From an uncultured Duganella sp. (lineage in GTDB: Bacteria; Pseudomonadota; Gammaproteobacteria; Burkholderiales; Burkholderiaceae), in the NCBI GenBank assembly GCA_946482635.1, contig CAMLSG010000007.1, positions 1-53,413 of the forward strand: a stretch of DNA of 53,413 bases, read 5' to 3'. A model generated the notes under the pieces. It was given only the letters and a program-made list of their open reading frames with translations. It searched no databases and had not been told where the DNA came from. Positions within the stretch are counted from its first letter, which is position 1. Every line of letters begins with the position of its first letter. Made by a program: the position numbers and the translations under genes. Shown piece by piece: positions 25,489-32,259 of the stretch.

Positions 25489-26696
25489 AGGAAAAAGCAG
25501 CGGCCGAACGCGGCACACGCACCGGCTTCACGACCGGTGCCTGTGCGGCCGCAGCGGCGCGCGCAGCGGTGCTTGGCCTGGCAACAGGCCGGGTGCCGGA
25601 AGAAATCGAAAGCCTGCTGCCGAACGGCAACCGGGTGCGCTTTGCCGTGCACGACGGCGGCTGCAGCGCGCAAGCCGCGCACGCCATGGTGGTCAAGTTC
25701 GCGGGCGATGACCCCGATTGCACCGACGGCGCCCACCTGACGGTCGACCTGCGCCTGCTGCCCGGCCGCGCCGGCGACGTGCAGTACGTGGCGGGCGATG
25801 GGGTCGGCACAGTAACTATGCCCGGCCTCGGGCTGGAGGTAGGCGGACCGGCGATCAACCCGGTGCCGCGCCGTAACATCGCCGACAACCTGCGCGAAGC
25901 CGCACCCGCCCTGCTGCAGGAACACGGCATCGAAGTCACCATCAGCGTGCCGGATGGGCAAGTGATGGCCAAGAAGACCACCAACGCCCGCCTGGGTATC
26001 CTGGGCGGCATCAGCATCCTCGGCACCACCGGCATCGTCAGGCCGTATTCGACGGCAGCCTGGCGTGCCAGCGTAGTGCAGGGCGTGCAGGTGGCGGCGA
26101 CCACCGGGCACGAGGTAGTCGCGCTGACTACCGGCGGCCGCACGGAGACCTTTGCCATCGCCACGCTGCGCGCCGAACGTCCCGAGCTTCCTTCGGCTTG
26201 CTTCGTCCAGATGGGCGACTTCCTGCGCTATGCGCTGGACGAAGCCGCCTCGCAGCGCATCGGACTCGTGGTGCTCGCCGTCATGGTAGGCAAACTGACC
26301 AAGATCGCGCAAGGCGAAACCATCACCCACGCCAACCGCAGCGAAGTGGATACCGACCTGGTAGCGGAGATCGCGCGCCGCATCGGCGCCACGCCCGAGG
26401 ACTGCGCCGCCATTGCGGCAGCAGAAACTGCGCGCTTTGGAGCCGAGTTGATGGTCGAACGCGGACTGGGCGACGTCTTCCACCACGCGCTGGCCCAAGC
26501 GGCCATCGATACCCTGACCGCGCCCGAGCGCTATGGCCGCGCATTCCAGCTGCGGGTGCTGGTGTGCGATTTCAGCGGCAACCAGGTGGCCGACGTCTGG
26601 TCGGCGCCTGCGCTCCCGCAAGAACGCCCGTCCGACGCAAGGCGCATCGGCATTGACCACATCCTCGATATCGACCCCGAGCCAATTCCTGAATAG
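25485..26696 (+). CDS. cbiD: Cobalt-precorrin-5B C1-methyltransferase CbiD
   Basis: 403 residues from ATG 25485. GTRTGFTTGACAAAAARAAVL is the CbiD N-terminal signature, cited here only in part. AKKTTNARLGILGGISILG and GTTGIVRPYS are also strongly conserved. CbiD methylates C1 during ring contraction in the cobalt-early pathway and has no counterpart in the aerobic route (CobF), so it shows which route is encoded. ATGA overlap with cobH; 4 bp gap to cobL. Confidence 0.94.
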   Translation: MKEKAAAERGTRTGFTTGACAAAAARAAVLGLATGRVPEEIESLLPNGNRVRFAVHDGGCSAQAAHAMVVKFAGDDPDCTDGAHLTVDLRLLPGRAGDVQYVAGDGVGTVTMPGLGLEVGGPAINPVPRRNIADNLREAAPALLQEHGIEVTISVPDGQVMAKKTTNARLGILGGISILGTTGIVRPYSTAAWRASVVQGVQVAATTGHEVVALTTGGRTETFAIATLRAERPELPSACFVQMGDFLRYALDEAASQRIGLVVLAVMVGKLTKIAQGETITHANRSEVDTDLVAEIARRIGATPEDCAAIAAAETARFGAELMVERGLGDVFHHALAQAAIDTLTAPERYGRAFQLRVLVCDFSGNQVADVWSAPALPQERPSDARRIGIDHILDIDPEPIPE

Positions 26697-26700
26697 ACCC

Positions 26701-28017
26701 ATGGATACCTGTTTAACTGATCCCAATCCCTGCCGCGTGATCGGCGTGCTGGATGACGGCGCCGCCAGCCTGAATGCGACAGCGCTGGCCTGGCTGCGCA
26801 ATGCCGACGTGGTGATCGGCGGCGCCCGCACCTTGGCGCTGCTGAAGAATGAATTCAAGCCAGGCGCCGTCTGCCGCGACCTGACTGCACGCCTGAAAGA
26901 GGTGCCGGAATGGGTGCGCGCCGCGCGTGCCGACAACCTGTGCTGCGTGGTGCTGGCCACCGGCGATCCACTGTGCCATGGCATTGCGCCTTACCTGGCG
27001 CAACACCTGTGCGTACAAGCGCTGGAAATCCTGCCCAACCTGTCGACGCTGCAGCTGGCTTGCGCGCGCATCGGGCTGTCCTGGCAGGATGCGCGCATCG
27101 TGTCGGTCCACACGCGGGACGCCGGCGAATGGTCGCGCGGCAGCACGCCGGGGCACGGCCTGTACGCGCTGGCACAGGCGCTGCGCCAGCATGCGCGCCT
27201 GCTAGTGCTGACCAGCCCTGACAACAGTCCGGACCGCATTGCCCGGCTGCTGCTGGCGGAAGGCCTGGGCGATGATTTCCACATGGCGGTCGCGGAGAAC
27301 CTGCTCCAGCCTGAGGAACGCGTGCTGGCCGAACTTAGTCCACGCGAAGCGGCGGGCATGCGGTTCGCAGCCCTGAACGTCGTGTTGCTGTGGCGCGTGG
27401 CGCCAATGCCTCGCCCCGTGCGCTTTGGCCTGGCCGATGCGGAGTTCGAACAGCGCCAGCCGGAGAAGGGCCTGATCACCAAGCAGGAAGTACGCGCCGT
27501 CAGCCTGGCGCGGCTCCAGCTTCGTTCCGACAGCGTGATGTGGGATATCGGCGCCGGTTCCGGCTCGGTAGGCCTGGAAGCGGCACGCTTGTGCCCACAG
27601 GGGCATGTGTTCGCCATTGAAAAGAACGAGGAAGACTGCGCCATTGCGGGCCGCAACCACGCCGCATTCGGCGTTGCCAACTACAGCTTGTACCACGCCA
27701 AAGCGCCCGAGATGCTCGATTCGTGGCCCGATCCGGACGCCGTATTCATCGGCGGCTCGGGCGGCGAACTGGCGGGCCTGATTACGGGCGTGCTGCGACG
27801 CTTGCGCCCGGGCGGCGCGCTCGTGATGAACTTCGTCACGCTGGAGAACCTTGCCACCGCCACTGCCGCATTGCAGGCGCTGGAGGGCGAAGGCGTGAGC
27901 TGGGACGTACTGCAATTGCAGGCCGCGCGCAGCAAGCCAATCCTGCACATGCACCGCATGGCAGCCGAAAACCCTGTGTGGATCGTTTGCGCACGCCGGG
28001 CAGGAGGACCGGCATGA
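26701..28017 (+). CDS. cobL: Fused precorrin-6B C5,15-methyltransferase/decarboxylase CobL (CbiE-CbiT)
   Basis: 438 residues. The CbiE half (about 1-210) is a tetrapyrrole methylase, with ALAWLRNADVVIGGARTLAL and VVLATGDPLCHGI. The CbiT half (about 240-430) is a Rossmann methyltransferase with MWDIGAGSGSVGLEAARLCP and AVFIGGSGGEL. The two activities methylate C5 and C15 and remove the C12 acetate carboxyl. The fusion is usual in proteobacteria. Start ATG 26701 lies 4 bp after cbiD; ATGA overlap with cobI. Confidence 0.94.
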   Translation: MDTCLTDPNPCRVIGVLDDGAASLNATALAWLRNADVVIGGARTLALLKNEFKPGAVCRDLTARLKEVPEWVRAARADNLCCVVLATGDPLCHGIAPYLAQHLCVQALEILPNLSTLQLACARIGLSWQDARIVSVHTRDAGEWSRGSTPGHGLYALAQALRQHARLLVLTSPDNSPDRIARLLLAEGLGDDFHMAVAENLLQPEERVLAELSPREAAGMRFAALNVVLLWRVAPMPRPVRFGLADAEFEQRQPEKGLITKQEVRAVSLARLQLRSDSVMWDIGAGSGSVGLEAARLCPQGHVFAIEKNEEDCAIAGRNHAAFGVANYSLYHAKAPEMLDSWPDPDAVFIGGSGGELAGLITGVLRRLRPGGALVMNFVTLENLATATAALQALEGEGVSWDVLQLQAARSKPILHMHRMAAENPVWIVCARRAGGPA

Positions 28018-28805
28018 GCGGTACCTTGTGGGGGGTCTCCCTTGGCCCCGGCGACCCGGGCCTGATCACTCGAACCGCCTGGGAAGCGCTGCAGCGGCGC
28101 GATGCGATCTGGGTCTATCCGGCCCGTAGCGGCAAGACGCCAAGCTACGCATTCGACATCGTGCAACGGGCCGGCCTTGCGCCGCCAGACAAGCATGAAT
28201 TGCTGCTATTCCCCATGACGCACGACGGCGAAAAGCTCGCGCGGGCCTGGATGAAGGCGGCCGAGACGGTGCTGCCCTGGCTTCGCGCGGGCCGCGACGT
28301 GCTTTTCCTTGTCGAAGGAGACGCCAGCACCTACGCCACCTTCGGCCACCTGGCGCGCACTGTGCGTGCATTGGACGAACAGGTACCGGTGCAGGTCATC
28401 GCCGGCGTCAACGCCTTCACTGCCGCCTGCGCCGAAGTGCCGGTGCCGTTCGCAGAACAGGATGACACGGTCGCCATTGTGCCGGCGGCATATGGCGTCA
28501 GCGCCATCGACCGCCTGTTGCCGGACTTCGACACCCTGGTGCTGATGAAGGTGAAGCCCCTGCTCGATGAACTGATCGACTGGCTTGAGCGCAAGGACTT
28601 GCTGGAGGGCGCGCACTTCATTGAACGTGTCGGCGCCCCGGACGAGCGCCGCTTCAGCGGAGCCGAAATCCTGGCGCTGCGCGGCACCAAAGTCAGCTAC
28701 CTCTCGCTGCTGATCGTCAAGCACGGACAGCGCATTCGCGGTGAACGCATCAAGGGCTGCCTCAAGAAGGCCGGCCCTCAACCATTAACCCTGGAGACTG
28801 CATGA
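28014..28805 (+). CDS. cobI: Precorrin-2/cobalt-factor-II C20-methyltransferase
   Basis: 263 residues; the start has a GAGGA ribosome site and an ATGA overlap with cobL. Tetrapyrrole methylase motifs: LWGVSLGPGDPGLITRTAWE, FLVEGDASTYATFGHLARTV and VIAGVNAFTAACAEVPVPFA. The pattern GDASTYATF is typical of CobI/CbiL. It adds the C20 methyl, the first step after cobalt insertion. The name cbiL would fit the cobalt-early context equally well. Confidence 0.93.
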   Translation: MSGTLWGVSLGPGDPGLITRTAWEALQRRDAIWVYPARSGKTPSYAFDIVQRAGLAPPDKHELLLFPMTHDGEKLARAWMKAAETVLPWLRAGRDVLFLVEGDASTYATFGHLARTVRALDEQVPVQVIAGVNAFTAACAEVPVPFAEQDDTVAIVPAAYGVSAIDRLLPDFDTLVLMKVKPLLDELIDWLERKDLLEGAHFIERVGAPDERRFSGAEILALRGTKVSYLSLLIVKHGQRIRGERIKGCLKKAGPQPLTLETA

Positions 28806-29566
28806 GCAGCTTATCAATTGTCGACACAGCGGCGCCGCGCTTATGCCTGGTAGCCATCACGAAGCACGGCGCGGCGCAGGCTGCACGCCTGGCCGCCGAC
28901 CTGCCTGGCGCCGACATCTGCACTTCCGCCAAGTTCGCGGCGCAATTTTCCGGCCTGCAGAATGCGATACGCGCCTACGACGGCGCGCTGCGCGATGAAA
29001 TCGGCCCCTTGTTTGAAGGCTACGACCAGATCGTGTTCTTCGTGTCGCTGGGCGCCGTGGTGCGCCTGATCGCCCCCCACCTGCGCAGCAAGGACGAAGA
29101 CCCCGGCGTGATCGTGGTCGACGACGCCGGCCAGTATGTGATTCCGGTGCTGTCCGGCCACGTCGGCGGCGCCAACGAATGGAGCGAGCGCGTGGCCGAC
29201 CTGCTGGGCGCAGCACCGGTGCTGACCACAGCGTCGGACGTCGGACGCACAATTCCCGTCGATATCCTTGGCCGGCACCTCGGCTGGCGCGTGGAAGCGC
29301 CCAAGATCAACATCACGCGAGTCTCGGCACATGTCGTGAACGGCGAACCGATCGCCTTCATACAGGAGGCGGGCAGCCCGGACTGGTGGACCCGGCCGAC
29401 GCCGCTGCCGGACAACATCCACTTCTTCAAGCACTTCGACGACGTGCTGCTGGAGCGCTACACCGCGCTGCTGTGGGTAACCCATGCCGAAGTGCCGGAA
29501 GAACGCTGGAACGCCCTCCACGAACGACTGGTGGTGTATCGCCCGCCGCTGGACGGTGCAGCGTGA
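28802..29566 (+). CDS. cbiG: Cobalt-precorrin-5A hydrolase CbiG (N-terminal and middle domains)
   Basis: 254 residues. It covers the CbiG N-terminal and central domains: YDQIVFFVSLGAVVRLIAPH, KDEDPGVIVVDDAGQYVIPV and LSGHVGGANEWSERVADLLG are hallmark segments. CbiG opens the delta-lactone and releases acetaldehyde in the anaerobic route. The domain found at the C-terminus of longer CbiG proteins is a separate gene here (cobE-like, GTGA overlap), so the full CbiG function is split over two polypeptides. Confidence 0.92.
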   Translation: MSSLSIVDTAAPRLCLVAITKHGAAQAARLAADLPGADICTSAKFAAQFSGLQNAIRAYDGALRDEIGPLFEGYDQIVFFVSLGAVVRLIAPHLRSKDEDPGVIVVDDAGQYVIPVLSGHVGGANEWSERVADLLGAAPVLTTASDVGRTIPVDILGRHLGWRVEAPKINITRVSAHVVNGEPIAFIQEAGSPDWWTRPTPLPDNIHFFKHFDDVLLERYTALLWVTHAEVPEERWNALHERLVVYRPPLDGAA

Positions 29567-29967
29567 GCACATTCACTATCGGCCTTGGTTGCGACCGTGG
29601 CGCCATGCTGCAAACGGTGCGTGAGGCCGTGCATGCAGCGCTGCGCGAGGCGGGAGCCCAGACCGGGCAGGTAAGCGCCGCCGCCAGCATCACGCTGAAA
29701 CGCGATGAAGAGGCTTTGCTCGCCTTCGCCGAAGAAAATGGCTGGCCGCTGCACTTCTACGCGCCCGAAGAATTGGCGGCCGTTCCGGTACCGAATCCTT
29801 CAGAAACCGTTCGCCGCTACACCGGCACGCCATCGGTAAGCGAGGCTGCCGCGCTGCTGGCAGCCGGCCCAGGCACGCCAATGACCGCCCTGGTGGTCGA
29901 AAAATTCAAACTCCGAGGCGTGGACAACCGCAACGTCACCGTCTCAATCGCAAGGAAGAATCCATGA
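29563..29967 (+). CDS. cobE: CobE/CbiG C-terminal domain protein
   Basis: 134 residues from GTG 29563 (GTGA overlap with cbiG). FTIGLGCDRGAMLQTVREAV, LAFAEENGWPLHFYAPEEL and the C-terminal MTALVVEKFKLRGVDNRNVT match the CobE/CbiG C-terminal family. CobE has been linked to handling of corrin intermediates but its chemistry is not well defined. Its position directly after cbiG supports action as a detached CbiG domain. Confidence 0.88.
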   Translation: MSTFTIGLGCDRGAMLQTVREAVHAALREAGAQTGQVSAAASITLKRDEEALLAFAEENGWPLHFYAPEELAAVPVPNPSETVRRYTGTPSVSEAAALLAAGPGTPMTALVVEKFKLRGVDNRNVTVSIARKNP

Positions 29968-30965
29968 ACGCTCCATTCGAACAACCCGCTGCCGCGGGCA
30001 AGATCATGCTGGTCGGGATTGGTCCCGGCAGCGTGGACCACATGACGCAGCGCGCCCGCGACGCCATCGCCGAAGCGGACGTGGTGATCGGCTACGTCAC
30101 CTACATCAAGCTGGTGGCAGACCTCATTGAGGGGAAAGAGATCATCCGCAAATCGATGACGGAAGAACTGGACCGCGCCGTCAGCGCTCTGGAAGCCGCG
30201 CGCGCCGGCAAGAAGGTGGCCCTGATCTCCTCCGGCGACGCCGGCGTGTACGGCATGGCCGGCCCAACCTACGAAGTGCTGTTCCAGTCCGGCTGGACCC
30301 CGGAAGACCCCGTGCAGGTGGAGATCATCCCAGGCGCATCGGCCCTGAACAGCTGCGCAGCGCTGGTCGGCGCACCGCTGACCCACGACTTCTGCGCGAT
30401 TTCGCTGTCCGACCTGCTGACGCCCTGGCCAACGATTGCCCGCCGCCTGGATGCGGTCGCGATGGCCGACTTCGTGGTGGCACTGTACAACCCGAAAAGC
30501 GGCCGCCGCACACGCCAGATCGTCGAAGCACAGCGACTGTTCCTGCGTCACCGCCGTCCCGACACGCCGGTGGCCATCGTCAAGAGCGCCTACCGCCGCC
30601 GCGAGAACATCGTGTTCACCACCCTCGACAGCATGGCCGACGCCGACATCGGCATGCTCAGCACTGTCCTGATCGGCAACAGCAACACGTTCGTGCGCGA
30701 CGGCCTGATGGTGACGCCGCGCGGCTACGCCAACAAGTACGACATGCAAGAGGGTGGCGCGACGCGCGAAGGCGAACGCGCGGGCCGCTCCCTGTCGACA
30801 GGCCTGCTGGGATGGCTCGATACGCTGCGTGCCGAACACGAAGCCGGCGCCGGCATTGAAGAACTGGCAGCGCAGTACCGACTGCCCGTCGACTATATCC
30901 GCGCCACGCTCGACGAACCGTGGGAAGCCGAGACGAGCACCGAAGCGGAAGGGAGCGAGGCATGA
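29964..30965 (+). CDS. cobJ: Precorrin-3B/cobalt-factor-III C17-methyltransferase with C-terminal extension
   Basis: 333 residues, about 80 longer than a minimal CobJ/CbiH. The methylase core contains IMLVGIGPGSVDHMTQRARD, VALISSGDAGVYGMAGPTYE, IPGASALNSCAALVGAPLTH and VALYNPKSGRRTRQI, all typical. It drives C17 methylation and ring contraction. The extension (from about residue 260, containing STGLLGWLDTLRAEHEAGAG) is helical and of unknown role. ATGA overlaps with cobE and with the downstream 2Fe-2S gene; some CbiH proteins carry a fused redox domain, which fits the next gene. Confidence 0.93.
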   Translation: MNAPFEQPAAAGKIMLVGIGPGSVDHMTQRARDAIAEADVVIGYVTYIKLVADLIEGKEIIRKSMTEELDRAVSALEAARAGKKVALISSGDAGVYGMAGPTYEVLFQSGWTPEDPVQVEIIPGASALNSCAALVGAPLTHDFCAISLSDLLTPWPTIARRLDAVAMADFVVALYNPKSGRRTRQIVEAQRLFLRHRRPDTPVAIVKSAYRRRENIVFTTLDSMADADIGMLSTVLIGNSNTFVRDGLMVTPRGYANKYDMQEGGATREGERAGRSLSTGLLGWLDTLRAEHEAGAGIEELAAQYRLPVDYIRATLDEPWEAETSTEAEGSEA

Positions 30966-31294
30966 GCGACACCCCGGTAAAGCCAAAGATCAGCAGCTAC
31001 CACCGCCACCTGCTGATTTGCACCGGCCCGCGCTGCACTGCCGACGGGCAGTCGCAGGCCCTGTTCGACAGCCTGGGCGACAAATTCAAAGCAGCCGGCT
31101 TGAACGAAGGCGAGCTGCGCGTGAAACGCAGCCGGGTAAGCTGCTTCGCGGCCTGCAAGGGCGGCCCGATCGCCTGCGTCCAGCCGGACGGCACCTGGTA
31201 CTACAATGTCACTCCCGAGAACATGGACCGCATCATCGACCAACACCTGTGTAATGGACAGGCCGTTGAGGAAATCGTGTTCCATCAACAGTGA
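30962..31294 (+). CDS. Thioredoxin-like [2Fe-2S] ferredoxin of the cobalamin operon (CbiW-like)
   Basis: 110 residues from ATG 30962. The N-terminus HLLICTGPRCTADGQSQALF and the later VSCFAACKGGPIACVQPDG carry the cysteine pattern of thioredoxin-like 2Fe-2S proteins (C-x4-C, then C-x3-C). DGTWYYNVTPENMDRIIDQH is typical of the family. Related small proteins sit in B12 operons (CbiW of Bacillus) or are fused to CbiH. A redox role at the ring-contraction step is likely but unproven. Coupled to cobJ by ATGA and to bluB by GTGA. Confidence 0.85.
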   Translation: MSDTPVKPKISSYHRHLLICTGPRCTADGQSQALFDSLGDKFKAAGLNEGELRVKRSRVSCFAACKGGPIACVQPDGTWYYNVTPENMDRIIDQHLCNGQAVEEIVFHQQ

Positions 31295-31956
31295 GAGTAG
31301 AAGTGCAAAGCAGTTTTGACCAGGCAGCAATTGATGCCGTTTATCGTGTGATTGCCGAACGGCGCGACGTGCGCCACTTCGTACCTGGTGCAATCGATGA
31401 AGACCTCCTCATGCGCCTGTTGGCGGCGGCCCACCAGGCGCCCAGTGTCGGCCTGATGCAGCCCTGGCGCTTCATCCGCATCCAGAACCCCGAGCTGCGC
31501 GAGCAGATGTATCGGCTGGTCGACGAGGAGCGCCAGGCCACCGGGGCCGCTCTCGGCGACCGCAACGAGGAGTTCATGCGCCTGAAGGTCGAAGGCATCC
31601 GCGATTGCGGCGAAGTGCTGGTGGCGGCCCTGATGGACCATCGCGAAAAGCACATCTTCGGCCGCCGTACCTTGCCTGAAATGGACCTGGCCTCGGTCGC
31701 CTGCGCTATCCAGAACATGTGGCTGGCCGCCCGTGCGGAAGGCCTGGGCATGGGTTGGGTGTCGCTGTTCGACCCGCTCAAGCTGGCGGCCTTGCTGGGC
31801 ATCCCCGCTGGCGGCAAGCCGGTCGCCATCATCTGCCTGGGCCACGTCGCCGGCTTTTATCCCAAGCCGATGCTGGAACTCGAGGGATGGGCCATGCGCG
31901 GCAAACTGGCCGACCTGGTTTATACCGACCGGTGGCAGGATAACAACAGTGCATAG
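31291..31956 (+). CDS. bluB: 5,6-dimethylbenzimidazole synthase BluB
   Basis: 221 residues from GTG 31291 (GTGA overlap). Nitroreductase-like fold with YRVIAERRDVRHFVPGAIDE, HQAPSVGLMQPWRFIRIQN, FGRRTLPEMDLASVACAIQN and GMGWVSLFDPLKLAALLGIP, all BluB hallmarks. It cleaves reduced FMN with molecular oxygen to make the lower ligand of cobalamin. Its oxygen need contrasts with the cobalt-early corrin enzymes upstream. It is the last gene of the long operon; a perfect TATAAT promoter for the next riboswitch begins right after its stop. Confidence 0.95.
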   Translation: MRVEVQSSFDQAAIDAVYRVIAERRDVRHFVPGAIDEDLLMRLLAAAHQAPSVGLMQPWRFIRIQNPELREQMYRLVDEERQATGAALGDRNEEFMRLKVEGIRDCGEVLVAALMDHREKHIFGRRTLPEMDLASVACAIQNMWLAARAEGLGMGWVSLFDPLKLAALLGIPAGGKPVAIICLGHVAGFYPKPMLELEGWAMRGKLADLVYTDRWQDNNSA

Positions 31957-31958
31957 CG

Positions 31959-31964
31959 TATAAT
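31959..31964 (+). promoter_or_regulatory. -10 element of the riboswitch 2 promoter
   Basis: A perfect TATAAT starts 3 bp after the bluB stop. The corresponding -35 region (about 31936-31941) is poor, so the promoter rests on the -10 and on its position just ahead of the aptamer. Confidence 0.5.
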
Positions 31965-31971
31965 CGCCGCC

Positions 31972-32180
31972 GTTTGGTGCCTCGCGCGCGTTCAAGCGTG
32001 CAGTTAAACGGGAAACACATGGCCGTGCTGGTTCAGCCGGCAGGCCAGGGTGTGCTGCCCCCGCAACGGTAAGCAAGCATCGTTCTCCAACGAAGGCCGT
32101 CTACACAAGCCACTGTGCGCAAGCATGGGAAGGCAAGACGGTTTGCCTTGCCAGCCCGGATACCGGCCAGACAGGTGGTG
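31972..32180 (+). ncRNA. Cobalamin riboswitch 2 (upstream of the TonB-dependent receptor)
   Basis: Conserved parts appear in order: TTAAACGGGAAACAC near 32004, CTGCCCCCGCAACGGTAAGC near 32055, GCCACTGTGCG near 32109, and the B12 box AGCCCGGATACCGGCC at 32153-32168. It precedes the receptor gene in its own transcription unit. A 7-bp hairpin CGCATCG-GCGA-CGATGCG follows at 32183-32200, with no T-run, so control is more likely translational. Ends are approximate. Confidence 0.93.
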
Positions 32181-32259
32181 CACGCATCGGCGACGATGCG
32201 CGCGCTGTTCGGTCGCGCTCACGGGGAGGTGGGCGGGATTGCCGATTCAAACATCCATA

